64,000 nt of DNA from Patiria pectinifera. Lineage: Eukaryota; Echinodermata; Asteroidea; Valvatida; Asterinidae. Positions 1 through 38,819 of the stretch are shown piece after piece; positions within the stretch are counted from its first letter, which is position 1; each line of letters opens with the position of its first letter. Location of the stretch: positions 15,624,001-15,688,000 of the forward strand of contig CM057141.1 in assembly GCA_029964075.1 (NCBI GenBank), in the 5' to 3' direction. The translations under genes were made by a program, and so were the position numbers. The notes beneath the pieces were generated by a model. The model was not told where the DNA came from, ran no database searches, and was given only the letters and a program-made list of their open reading frames with translations.

Positions 1-397
1 TGGTTCAAGGCCCACCTAATTAAGCTTCTAAATTTTTATCGCAAGCCCTCGGGCAACTTTGAGTATACATTTGACTCTTGTTAATACGAGCACGGTTCAG
101 ACAAGATTTCGGTTAAGATGAGCATATTTCGTCAGTCCCGACCGAAGTGTGCATATAACTATGAGGGAAAAAATGCCTAATACGAGCTTGTGCACTTTTT
201 GCAGTCTGGCAAGTGTTGTTATCTGTCTATTTCCACGTGCATTTGAGAAAACAAGTATTGTGTTTTTTTTCTATTTTTTTTAATGCCTGTACGGGTATCT
301 TTCACTTGATCACTCTCATTGTTCATTGTTCAAAGTCTTCTTTCTTGTCTCTTTTTCATGTAAACTTTTAGGTTTGATACATAAAAAAGTCAGGTTA
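1..397. other. Left edge, no gene seen
   Basis: No coding signal. Bases about 40-70 (CCCTCGGGCAAC..) resemble 60265-60290 near the right edge, suggesting a shared dispersed repeat. Poly-T tracts follow. Confidence 0.5.
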
Positions 398-838
398 TCA
401 CAGCAAACTGTCATGCTCAAGGACACTACCTCCCCCCTTTGCTGCAGGGGTTAGTAGCAATTCTTTTGTCTTATCCCTGACCCTCACAGATCCTTCAAAA
501 TCCACCAGAAGTTTGGTTAAGCTTGAAGTGATTGTAAATGGTAGAACTCGGCCTCTTTTTTGACTTTTAACTTGACTTTGACTTGAAAATTGGAGTTCCG
601 CTTTGAAGAATGTGTCAATTGGTTCCTGCATAGTTGTAGGTTTGGAGGATTCAGGAACATTCTGAGCAAAAATAATGTTGTGTTTTCTGTGCTCTTCTAC
701 AAATTCTAATGTGTTTTTGTTCCATTGATAAATTTTAAACTTGTTTGTTTTATTCCAACCAAAAAGCCTCCCTTTTCCATACTTGGACGTCTCTAACCCT
801 CTGAAAAGTTTCTTGTTTTGGACACAAACAGATCCGCT
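398..838 (-). CDS. Unidentified 146-codon open exon
   Basis: A stop-free minus-strand frame runs from 838 to a TGA at 400-398. The translation is protein-like: it includes SKYGKGRLFGWNKTNKFK and IYQWNKNTLEFVEEHRKH, then VLPFTITSSLTKLLVDF, and ends GGGSVLEHDSLL. The first ATG (631) is internal, so this looks like a last exon. A plausible acceptor, ACTTTTCAG|AGGG, puts its start at 800. No family is recognised. About one frame this long is expected by chance in a window this size, so coding status is uncertain. Confidence 0.35.
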   Translation of the reverse strand, partial: SGSVCVQNKKLFRGLETSKYGKGRLFGWNKTNKFKIYQWNKNTLEFVEEHRKHNIIFAQNVPESSKPTTMQEPIDTFFKAELQFSSQSQVKSQKRGRVLPFTITSSLTKLLVDFEGSVRVRDKTKELLLTPAAKGGGSVLEHDSLL

Positions 839-1568
839 TTACGATCAGACTGGCTCCCGGTCTGATACATGTAGGTCCGTATCGATACTGGTTGTAGGTC
901 GGGAGCCAGCATACCTCGCGAGAACGAAATTATTGTCTGACAGCCAATAATTTTAAATTGTAAAGTAAGAATTCAATGACTACATTGCAAACATGGGCAT
1001 GTTGTTCGATCGCGGCTCTTTCGAAAGTGAGTAACCTTTGCTAGAAAAATAGCAATTTAGAAAACAAAATCTATTTTTCAGGATGAAACTCAAAAATAGC
1101 ACAGGGAACGCGACTAATTCACTTTCAGCACAGATCTCAAAATGAATCTCCACTGTCCTGCAAGAAAGTATACGTCTCTCTCTCTCTCTGTTTTCAAGCT
1201 CACTTTGTAGAGTTCAGTTGAGACTGCTGAAGAATCCCTTTTTTCCCCCTTCCTTTGCGTGTTAACCACTCTGCATGCCTGCTTGGTCCTATCTGATTAA
1301 TGTCCGGTCATTTGTCAGGCGGGCTTCCCCATGACTCTCTGTGTGAAGTATTCCATCTCTCGTATCTTGAGGTTCCCGTCCGACTGTATCAAGATGAAGG
1401 TTTCAGGTAGCTCCCGGCCTTCAATTTATCAAGAAGGGGGCTCGGCGAGATGTCTCACGTACATGCTCAAAATTACAGCTTAATTGGGGAAAAAACGTTA
1501 CAACTTTGAACGTCACGGTTTTGAAATATGCAAAGCACATTCTGCTAATTGTGCTGTTGGTCTTGTAA
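839..1568. other. Non-genic stretch
   Basis: No gene seen. It contains a short CT microsatellite near 1175 and AT-rich sequence. Confidence 0.5.
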
Positions 1569-2370
1569 GTGAAGGTTAATCGCACCTCAATTTATCTTGG
1601 TGCTTTGTGACAAAGCATTTGAATTAACGCATGCAATTATTGTGGGTCTTATACGAAAACTGATTGAGTTAATATTCAGTGTGCTTGAATTTGATACTGT
1701 GTAAAATATGCGGGAAGTAGCAGATTTCTGCTGCCCTACACTACATACACACAAGTGTGCAATATATTTGATTTTTTTTTTTCTTGATTTTGTTAGTTTA
1801 CTAAAAAATAAAAATGTACTTACTTGTACTACTTTGTAACTGCAACAACCAAGTTTTAAGTTTTGAAGTTTTGATTCTAACAAAACTATTAGCATGTACT
1901 TGTCAACAGGGGCCGACAGGGGCCGATTTTTATGAAACTCTAAGAGGGTTAGGAGGGGGGGATGACTACACAATATCTGAGCTTGTCTTGTACATCAAAA
2001 TGTAGTGTGTGTATTGAGTGAAGGTTAAATTGCACCACAATTTATCTTGGTGCTTTGTGACAAAGCATTTGAATTAACGCATGCAATTATTGTGGGTCTT
2101 ATATGAAAACTGACTAAGTGAATAAGAACAGCGTGCTTGACTGAGTTGACTCTAAACTTGCTATGTAAAATATGTGGGAAACCAGATTTTGTCTGCCTAC
2201 ATGTTTACATACACGTATACCGGTACATTGTATCTCTTTGATTTTGTGCTAACTCTTACATAAAAAACATACTGAGTGTACTGTGTACAAACTGCAACCT
2301 TGACAGAAGTGTTGTCAAAGTTTTGATTCTAACAATACTTAGCATACATTTATACATGTACTTCTGTCAA
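1569..2370 (+). repeat. Two-copy direct duplication, period about 450 bp
   Basis: The segment from GTGAAGGTTAA at 1569 recurs from about 2020, with a nearly identical 80-bp core and a looser match continuing to GTACTTGTCAAC (about 1910) and GTACTTCTGTCAAC (about 2370). The copies carry small indels. No coding role is seen. Confidence 0.85.
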
Positions 2371-2846
2371 CTGCTGTCATTGATCATGTTGATATTCCCG
2401 ATGTTTTACCTTTAACCCTAACAAAGCCCAACAGCATGTTTTGTTGGAATCTGTCGGGATGGGTACAGTGCCCCTAAACTGACAGTCTTTTACATTGGGT
2501 TGACACACCTCCAGAAGCTAAGTCAGAAATTATGTGTGTGTGCAGTTTCCCATATGGTGTTGGAATTTGCCAGGATAGAGTTAGGGTTAATACAGCAAAG
2601 AGAATTACATTGTACATATTTATCTCCATACCAGATGTAAGTCTCACCCATGTTTCAATGCCTTACCTTGCCTCTCTTCCTTTAGCCTCATGCCTTGTTC
2701 ACCTCACCTCGCTTCAATATACTATGACTAAACTCACTAAACCTTGCCAATTTTTCCTAGTGTCTCGCTTAGAACTCCATGCTAAGCCTCAGAATTCTTT
2801 TTACAGCCTCACTTCACCTCACCTCACTTCAGTGTTGCAGTCGACT

Positions 2847-3391
2847 CCATCACAAGTCCTTTCATTAGTAAATCACAAGTCCTTTCATTAGTAAATCACA
2901 AGTCCTTTCATTAGTAAATCACAAGTCCTTTCATTAGTAAATCACAAGTCCTTTCATTAGTAAATCACAAGTCCTTTCATTAGTAAATCACAAGTCCTTT
3001 CATTAGTAAATCACAAGTCCTTTCATTAGTAAATCACAAGTCCTTTCATTAGTAAATCACAAGTCCTTTCATTAGTAAATCACAAGTCCTTTCATTAGTA
3101 AATCACAAGTCCTTTCATTAGTAAATCACAAGTCCTTTCATTAGTAAATCACAAGTCCTTTCATTAGTAAATCACAAGTCCTTTCATTAGTAAATCACAA
3201 GTCCTTTCATTAGTAGATCACAAGTCCTTTCATTAGTAAATCACAAGTCCTTTCATTAGTAAATCACAAGTCCTTTCATTAGTAAATCACAAGTCCTTTC
3301 ATTACTCCATCACAAGCCCTTTCATTAGTAAATCACAAGTCTTTTCATTAGTAAATCACAAGTCCTTTCATTAGTAATTCACAAGTCCTTT
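2847..3391 (+). repeat. 23-bp minisatellite, about 24 copies
   Basis: The unit is TCACAAGTCCTTTCATTAGTAAA in circular form. Copies are almost identical, which implies recent expansion. One unit near 3306 carries ACTCCATCACAAGCCC, the same variant as the first unit at 2847, hinting at duplication of an array edge. Degenerate copies resume at 3585-3645. Confidence 0.97.
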
Positions 3392-3584
3392 CTTCAGAAG
3401 AGAGTCAGAGCATACTCTCCTGAAGACGGCCAGAGCATAGGCCTACTGACCGAAACGTCAAGTTTATACCTTGAGCAGGTTCTTTTCAGAACCATTCTCT
3501 TAGTTGAGAAATTATTCCCACGTGGTGTTTCCGCAAACCTTTCATTATTTAGTGTCTCCACCATGCAAAGCCTCAAATCTTACA
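3392..3584 (+). mobile_element. Insertion splitting the minisatellite, Penelope-like end?
   Basis: About 190 bp of unrelated sequence separates the main array from degenerate units. It contains CTGAAGACGGCCAG and ACCGAAACGTC, the pairing seen around hammerhead-like motifs at ends of some Penelope-like retroelements. Here the second core base pair does not close cleanly, so the assignment is tentative. Confidence 0.3.
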
Positions 3585-4043
3585 TGTCCTTTCATTAGTA
3601 AAATCATAAGTCCTCTCATTAGTAAATCACAAGTCCTTTCACAAGTCCAATGATGCCTTTGTTACAAAACAATTGCTTTTGACATGAATTGAGACTGGAG
3701 TATTTGTGATGGACTTCACTACAACAACACAGCCCCAATTTGCCATTTTCCTCAGGCTTGCCATTGTTGTCCCTGCCTCAATTCTTGCTTTTCTGGTCCT
3801 CATTTGCTTGAAACCTCGTGAAAACTATGCCTCATTTATCCCCATTTTTTTGACCTCACGCTTTTTTTGCAGTGTTTTACTTCACTCTGTCTAACCTCGC
3901 GTTGCCTCATAACAACTTATGTCCTGTTGCGCTTCGTCGTGTTGCACTTTACCTAAATACCAAGCAGATTTGCTTGATATATTTTGCTGAGCCTCATTTT
4001 GGTTTCTTGGTGCTTACCCCATTCATACTTGCTTCACTTGACC

Positions 4044-4444
4044 CACGGATCCTTTACACAAGGATAAACGACTCATATGAGCTTGTGTACAAAATGTATG
4101 GAACGGATTGTTTACATGCGTGATATGCTGCGTCCACGTATAGAACAACGCATGGAACACGTAGAACAATGTGCGCTCGCCATGATCGCCGACAGCTGGC
4201 GTCCTGACAGAAATTTGACCACGGAAAGACTGCAGCTAGCATATAGAACAACGCACAGAACATGTAGAACAATGCGCGTGCGTAATGATCGCCGACAGCT
4301 GGCGTCCTGACAGAAATTTGACCACTGAAAGACTGCAGTCGCGCGCCTAGTCGTGCGCATGCGCACGCACAATGCACAAGTGCCGTGTCACGCATCTAAC
4401 CAGAATTTTGGGGAAGTCGTTTATCCTTGTGTAGAGGATCCGTG
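4044..4444. mobile_element. 401-bp foldback element with 7-bp target duplication
   Basis: Inverted ends of about 30 bp (CACGGATCCT..AAGGATAAACGACT and its complement) are flanked on both sides by CTTGACC (4037-4043 and 4445-4451). The interior carries two direct copies of a roughly 100-bp unit containing CGCCGACAGCTGGCGTCC. Overlapping open frames on both strands arise from these repeats and are not genes. No transposase is present. Confidence 0.88.
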
Positions 4445-4451
4445 CTTGACC

Positions 4452-7078
4452 TGATCTGTAAACCTCTGCATTTTGTTGCATGAACTTTCTTTGAAAACGT
4501 CATATGTTGATTTGGATCAAGTTAAAAATATAGGCCAGCTTGCAGTAAACATTAATGTTGCAAAGTGCATTTTTGTAAAGTACACGTACCGGTACATGCA
4601 CATGCTCATAATTAAAACACTGGAAACTTTTAAATGCTCGTTGAGAAACAATTTATTTGTTTCAAATACATGTAATATGAGCTTGCCATTTGTACAAATA
4701 AGAATTACGATGCCTTTCAGAAACGTTTCAGTAATTTTTCCTAATTTATGTCGTGCATTCATGTTGATGGCTATTTATTAACCACTTCAAGCGCCGCACA
4801 CAATGTAACGTGCCCGGCCCAACGGCACTTGTGACTTCACTCCGCCCACCCAATAACCAAAAAAAACCGACCAAATCACCACCTCTGCAAATATTTTCCC
4901 TTGCACATGAGGGGCCCCAACACACGTAACAGTTTCATGCCTGCTCACGTTTGCGCGCTGCATATTTAAATAATGTCTCGATAATATCTGAAATGTTTGC
5001 CTTTGACGGCTCATACCGACGTTGGCAGCGTGCTTAAAAGACTCTAAATCACCCAGCGTGATTCCGGCTGTGGGCCCTATAAGCATTGACTACTTCCTAT
5101 GTGTGCAAGTTCTTCCATTTTTTCGCTCCCCTCCTTCAGTCAATAGCCAAATGCAGTTGAGTGTGTATGCCCTCCACTAGCATAGATCTGCAGCTATTAC
5201 AGCTCGGCAATTATTGTAAAAGTGCAGCCACATTGTAGCATCCATACCAGTCGCGCGCAAGCCGTCATTTTCTGGAGAGAGAGAGTCTTTTGCCTCCCCC
5301 TCTTTGGCAGCGCGACATCCCGGCACCACGATCACTCTGCAGTAACCAGTTAACTGTGTTTGCGAATCTTTACCGTCCGGCCCCACAGCGGATGAATCAA
5401 CGGGGCTACAATTCCTCTGTCAACAGAGCGTGTGCCTTGAGCATGTCGGCCTCAATTGTTCCCCGACCCACTACAGTCAATTCCCCGGGTCCCCCCCGGT
5501 CCACAAAGCCGGGGGGCCGACAGCGTCCATGTTGAAATCTACTGTTTATTGAATCAGGTTATATTTTTTGGTTTGCGGGGTGTACACTCACACGCACACA
5601 CACAGCCACTGATAGGCGCAATCTCCCAAAGCAAGCAACATTTACCACAAACTTCATCGTTCTGGTCAACCCTTGGGAATTTAAACCTTTCACAGACTTG
5701 TCAGGTAAATATAAAGTACTCTGTTTCAATCAGAACCTAAAAAAAATAGGTATTTGGGTTTTAAAACAAGGTTTCTCACTGTAAAGAATTGGGTTTTCGT
5801 CTGGTTAGTTCATAGTTTGGTGAATAATCTAGGAAATCAACATCAAGTAATGTGCATGTACTAATGACAATGTCAAGGGCTAAAGATGTTTTCATATTTC
5901 AAAGATACACAGCTGTGTTATTAATCGCCCAAAGAAGTCGGAAACATTGTAATTTTTAAACAGTTCAGTTTGAAATCAAGCCCTGTTTTCTTTGTATAAT
6001 ATGTGCAACTTACGTGTAGGCCTACATGTAAGACCGTAGAATAAAAAACTTTGCAAACTTCCACAACGTGTTGCTTGACAGGAGTAAATTTATGATGGTG
6101 CAAATTCTGTGGGAAGGTGTGCAATGGGTTGCGTAGTTTGCTAATCCTATTTCAGATTTATTATCTGCTAATGCTACGCTGAGGAGACAAAGCAAATCCA
6201 CAATCTTTCAAAGAATTCAACAGACTTTAGGGTTATCACAAACAGGAAGTCGACATTTTTAAAAACATAATGTGAAATCATTAGCTTCAATAGACCTATA
6301 TCATGCTTCCACCATTTTACTCATGTTCCCTGTATCCAATAACAGTACTGAATGATAATGTTTTTGTGCAAAAAGGAACCAGACTATTTTCCCCTCCAGC
6401 TTCGCTTTGGTTACATTGATTTGAATGGCAAAAAATCAAATGGCTGCAACATGATAATAGTCTATAGCATGCACACCTGTTTTGGGGGCACAGAGTTGAA
6501 AGGTAACCCCAAAAAACCCCAAAATTATTCCATATTTGTGTACCAACCTATGTTACGGGTACCTTTACAAGAAAGATGCTGTTGACCCGTTCCCACATGT
6601 CCCCGCATGTGTACGTGTACATTGTATAATCGTGAAGTAATTGTCGCGTGCAATCTCTGGGTAATTAACCCACTTAGTGTCAACCATGTATGCAGTCGGC
6701 AGCCTTTGAACCTCATAACAGCGCATGATTGGGATGAGCTGAGTACCAAGGGTTCATAAACTGATACAAAATGTCTGTCACTTTGTATCATGTAAACTGC
6801 CTGCAACTTTGACGGCTTATCATTAAAAGTACTTGGGTTTATTTGTTTTTGTGTTTTTTTGGTTAAGGAAAAATTGTCTTTCGGACTGCTTTTAGAAATG
6901 TGATCTTATTGATCTTATCAATAAGATTTGATGTGTTAAGTTTGCGTTGTGCAAGAGAAATATCCTGAATCGTTATTTAGACTGTGAAGACCATGAGTTT
7001 CGTGTCATCTGTCTTAGAACTACTTTTGACTAATGTTAAAGGCAAGTAAACATTGGTTATAGCGTTTGGTTTTTTAAA
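4452..7078. other. Non-genic stretch with a GC-rich patch
   Basis: No convincing exon. 5230-5530 is GC-rich with CG dinucleotides, unlike the surroundings, and could be a promoter or enhancer. The rest is AT-rich, and its open frames are short and unconvincing. Confidence 0.45.
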
Positions 7079-7220
7079 AAGTGTGCCTGCAGGCAGGGGC
7101 GTTAATCACTTCTCAAAAGTGGGGGGGGGGGACATTTGATATTGTGTCCCCCATCCTTCAAAAAGTGGGGGGGACATCCCCCCCCCCCCAGGATTGACGC
7201 CCATGCCTGCAGGCACACTT
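7079..7220. repeat. Short palindromic element
   Basis: AAGTGTGCCTGCAGGCA at 7079 is repeated inverted as TGCCTGCAGGCACACTT ending at 7220. Between them lie G-run and C-run tracts that also pair. It looks like a small foldback repeat about 142 bp long. Confidence 0.85.
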
Positions 7221-7454
7221 AAAAAAAAATGACATTCATGAAATACTACAAGAATTACCCATCCACTGAGAGTCTCTTCCTCACGTACACTGACCAACTG
7301 AATGAGAATCATGTCCCGAGTGCTGATTTAGGGATTTTACATGAGAGGGTGCAGTTTATGAAAGGGCAACTTTTGAATCAAAAATACAAGCAACAGAATC
7401 CATTTGCATATATGTACATGTATGAGAAATGTTGACAATGGGTTGATGGGTCAA

Positions 7455-9110
7455 GAACAGGTTGAGTACTACAAGTCAAGTCTGCAAACCTCATCCATCA
7501 TAATGAGGTTTTGAATCCACAGAGGTTCAGTACAAGTCACGTCTGCAAACCTTGTCCATCATATTTGAGGTTTTGATGTTGAGTCCAGAGAGGTTTGGTA
7601 CGGTACAAGTCAAGTCTGCAAACCTTGTCTAGTGTGTTTGAGGCTTTGATGTTGAGTCCAGAGAGGTTTAGTAGAAGTCAAGTCTGCAAACTTTCATTAC
7701 ATTTGAGGTTTTGATGTTGAATCCATAGATGTTCAGTACGGCTCCAGCCTGCAAACCCTGTCCATCATGTTTGATGTTTTGATGTTGATACCAGAGAGGT
7801 TTAGTACTAGTCAATTCTACGAACCTTGTCTACCATATTTGAGGTTTTGATGTTGAGTCTAGAGAGGTTCAGAACAAGTCAAGTCTGCAAACCTTGTCTA
7901 TCATATTTGAGGTTTTGATGTTTAGTCCAGAGAGGTACAGTACAAGTCAAGTCTGCAAACCTTGTCTATCATATTTGAGGTTTTGTTCTTTAGTCCAGAG
8001 AGGTTTAGTAGAAGTCAATTCTGCAAACCTTGTCCATCATATTGAGGTTTTAGTGTTGAGCCCAGAGAGGTTTAGTACTAGTGAAGTCTGCAAACCTTGT
8101 CCATCATATTTGAGGTTTTGATGTTGAGTCCAGAGAGGTTTAGACATGTACTAGTCAAGTCTGCAAACCTTGTCTTTCATTTTTGAGGTTTTGATGTTGA
8201 GTCCAGAGAGGTTAGTACTAGTTCTTAGCCTAGTCAAGTCTGCAAAATATATCTATCATATTGGGAATTTTGATGTTGAGTCCCGAGAGGTTTATTCTAT
8301 ACAAGTGAAGTCTGCAAACCTTGTCCATCATATTTGAGGTTTTGATGTTGAGTCCAGGGAGGTTAGTACTAGAGAAGTCTGCAAAACATGTCCATCATAT
8401 TTGAGGTTTTGATGTTGATTCCAGAGAGGTTTAGTACTAGTCAAGTCTGCAAACCTATTTGAGGTTTTGATGTTGAGTCCGGAGAGGTTTAGTACAAGTC
8501 AAGTCATCAAATATGTCTATCATATTGAAGGTTTTGATGTTGTGTCCAAAGAGTTTTTTTACTAGTCAAGTCTGCAAACCTTGTCCATCATATTTGAGGT
8601 TTTGATGTTGAGTCCAGGGAGGTTTAGCACTACTACTGTCAAGTCTGCAAACCTTGTCCATCATATTTGAGGTTTTAAAGTTGAGTCCAAAGAGGTTTAG
8701 AACTTAAGTCAAGTCTGCAAATAGCCTATGTCTATCATATTTGAGGTTTTGATGTTGAGTCCAGCGAGGTTTAGTACTAGTCAAATCTGCAAACCTTTGT
8801 CCATCATATTTGAGGTTTTGATATTGAGTCCAGAGGGGTTTAGTACAAGTCAAGTCTGCAAAACATGTCCATCATATGATGTTTTGATGATGATTCCTGT
8901 GAGGATGAGTACAAGTCAATTCTGCAAACCTTGTTCATCATATTTGAGTTTTTAACATTGAGTTAACAGAGGTTTAGTACAATCAGCAAATCTGGACCAT
9001 CGATATGTTTTAGGTTTTGATGTTGAGTCCAGAGAGGTACACATGAATGTACAAGCCAAGTCTGCAAACATTTTCCATCATATTTGAGGTTTTTGGTAAA
9101 AAAGAAATTA
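7455..9110 (+). repeat. 68-bp satellite array, about 24 copies
   Basis: The unit contains TTTGAGGTTTTGATGTTGAG, TCCAGAGAGGTTTAGTAC and AAGTCAAGTCTGCAAACCTTG, then CCATCATA. Copies differ by substitutions and small indels, so this array is older than the 23-bp one. Open frames inside it come from the repeat and are not treated as genes. Confidence 0.96.
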
Positions 9111-9114
9111 TGTT

Positions 9115-10005
9115 GAGTATCAAGTAGCTGAGTACATACCAGGTACATGTATGAGAAACAGTCTAGGGATTGTTGGAAACTGAATTTGTTCAACAAGTTT
9201 TCTTTTCAATAAATACCGTACATACTGTACATAACGGTACTCCTTCAAATTTGTGTTGCAAATGTTCATGTACAATGTATGTATACATCCTGTTCATTTT
9301 ATTAAACGTTCTTTCCCAAATTACAACAGCAAGTCTGGATGAATCTGCAGTAACTTATCATATCTGACCTATCTAGCTTCTGTGGAACTATATTTGTGTA
9401 CACAAACCACCACAGAAACATATTAACTTATTAATATTCAGGCAATTTTTCTGATAACTCCCGCAAATTTTTTTTTTTTATATCTTGCAAAGTGATCGCC
9501 ACCCCCATGGCCCAAAATGGTCCAGCCTTCCCGTTGAAAACCCTCGTATTTTTATCAGATACGCTGCAGCGATAATACCCATATTTGCCTGCTCGCCGTT
9601 TAGTTTTTGTTTAGAACGAGGAAGGGTTTATTTTTCCGTCCCGGGGTTGTAGAAATTTCAGTAGTCGGCGTAATTTGCATAGGTGCCTTCTGAGGTTACC
9701 GAAAAAGGAGGAGGGTAACTTACAGGCCCACCAGGTACTCGATTCACCGGAGATAAGGTTTTTTTTTTTTAGCAACGTTTTCTTTTTACCAACGAAGTAG
9801 GAAAGGTGTAACAGTTGGCCGTTTACAGCAGAACGGCTTCATTTTCATATCCGACCTAATGTGCCTTTAGCGGGGTCGCAAAGCATCGGGTTTAAGGAGA
9901 CTATTAAACATTAACGTAGCGATTTTCATAGTGTGCTGAAAAAGGGGTTTGAGTTTCCCCGACCGAATAACGTACACGCTGGCGGGTTTATTCTCCACTA
10001 CAGAT
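9115..10005. other. HNF4 upstream flank
   Basis: No separate gene. 9480-9980 becomes richer in CG and may hold the promoter and 5'UTR of the first HNF4 exon. No TATA box or initiator can be assigned. Confidence 0.4.
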
Positions 10006-36958
<26,953 letters not shown>

Positions 36959-38819
36959 GAGGACATGTACATTTGCATATTCTTGAACCAAGACTGTTTT
37001 TCGGATTTTGTTCGCGTTAAAATACAACTTGCCCTGTGGGGCCAATTTCACGGCGTTGCTAAGCACAAAAATTTGCTCAGTCACAAAAAAATGTCTGGCT
37101 TATAAAAAGCAGGGTACCTGCCAAAACTCCACGTGATGTATATTGCTCGTGATTAGTATTGAGCTGTTGTATGCTTTAGCATGAAAATGACATGGAGGTT
37201 TTGGCTGGTTACCTGCTTTTATAAGCCAGACTTTTTTTTGTGGTAAGCCAATTTTTGTGCTTAGCAGCGCCGTGAAATTGGGCCCTGATCTCTAGCAAGG
37301 AAGTTCAAGCAGCCGGCACGGTAGAGCGCGCTATCAACAACATGAAACACACCCAGTCTTGGGAACTGGGGCACTCAGACCATAGAATTTCTGAGCATAT
37401 GAAGACTTTATTTCCAAATGCGATAAACGCCATTTTGTTACCTTTTAGAATCCTGCTCTCTCCTGCCTGCCCAAAACCAGTTTCGACAGCGTGTTTATAG
37501 TTGAAGCGAAATAGGAAGTTTGGAAACAGCTGTTATATTGTTTTTACTCTTTAAAATTGTTCACTGTTTTCAAAGGGATATATCGTGTTTTGGAAACAAA
37601 CTGTTCATATACCTCATGTTAGCTACAAGTTAATGTGCATGTGGGAAGGATGCTCAGAATTTCTTGGGTCGAAGTACCAAAGTTCTGAATATTGGATTGG
37701 ATTCAGTGTGTTGAAATCGATGTGCCCTTTTATGCTGCAGTAGCTTCACTGCGCTTGTCAGTGAACGGCTGTGTTAGGCTAAAAAAAAACATATACATGT
37801 AGTCGGTCTCTGGTCATGCGCGTCAATCTTTTTTTTCCCAAATTTTTCTGCGGTAGCTTCAACAGCACCCTTTGTTGCCGCACCGCCTCGTACCAAGGAG
37901 CACAATGGCACAAATGCAAATGATGGAGGGCACCAAGGCAAATGAGGACACAGAAATACAAAGTAGTACCCACTTTGTCTGTACAATCCAAGCTTGAAAA
38001 AAATCAAAAAAGCCCAAAAAAAATTTTAAAATGCATCGCCGCATCAATTCAGGAACTTTGGTGTGACCAGAGGCCGACTATTTTTGTTTTGGCCTTTAAT
38101 ATAGGACAACAAAATCAAATGCAGTCTTTGAACAAGATTAATGTATGTATGTCTGTGTCCGAATCGGGAATTTTGTTGTTATATGGCTTCAGTTTTGCCT
38201 TAAATACCGACAGCACGACAGTGTACACTGTACAGCCAGCCATAGCTGTATATTGTATAGCTGCATATCGTACACGTCGTATATTATAGGCATCTTAGAA
38301 AGCTTGAATATTCAGCAAAAAAAATCAGAAAAGTTTCGTAACAGTACTGTAAATGAAAGCCAAACTTCTATTGTTTGAAAAGCCCTTTTTGAATTGACAT
38401 CAAATGTGCGATACTAGCACGACTAGAGTTAAGTTGTGCTGATAAATATTTGTTGCTTTGATGAAAATCCACTCATACATGCATATGTCTGTTATCAAAC
38501 AACGTGCATAGAGTACGGGTGTAGTATGTCATGGTCAAGTTGGCTTAAAGCCACTTGACCAAAAACCCAGCTCTACTGCCATTGAGAGAGTTCTACGTTT
38601 TTCTCTGCATTACAAACCTAGATTAAAAAATAGTGAAACATGTAAAGTCTGAAAACCATTCGGTTGACAACTGACACATACGCGCAACGGTCGACTTCCG
38701 TTAAAAAAAAAAAAATTTGAAATCCACACAGAAATATAGAACCAAAATACAATGAATTCATTCTTATCAAACTCATGTACACATCAGTTGCAGAGAAATG
38801 TATGTCATAAACCAATAAA
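36959..38819 (+). other. HNF4 presumed 3' untranslated region
   Basis: No coding signal follows the stop. It contains a foldback element at 37038-37285. An AATAAA hexamer lies at 38814-38819 in an AT-rich setting and is a candidate poly(A) signal, unproven. AT-rich sequence continues to about 40100, so longer 3' ends are possible. Confidence 0.45.
37038..37285. mobile_element. Foldback element in HNF4 3'UTR
   Basis: GGGGCCAATTTCACGGCG at the left and CGCCGTGAAATTGGGCCC at the right form arms of about 90 bp, including GTCTGGCTTATAAAAGCAG pairs. If transcribed it would give a long RNA hairpin. It resembles a dispersed deuterostome repeat by recall only. Confidence 0.85.

Noticed and set aside
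2847..3391. CRISPR-like array
   Set aside because: Units are contiguous 23-bp tandem copies with no spacers, in a eukaryotic context.
4054..4395. Overlapping frames on both strands
   Set aside because: Arise from the internal repeat of the foldback element.
7894..8955. Two 75-codon frames
   Set aside because: Lie inside the 68-bp satellite and repeat with it.
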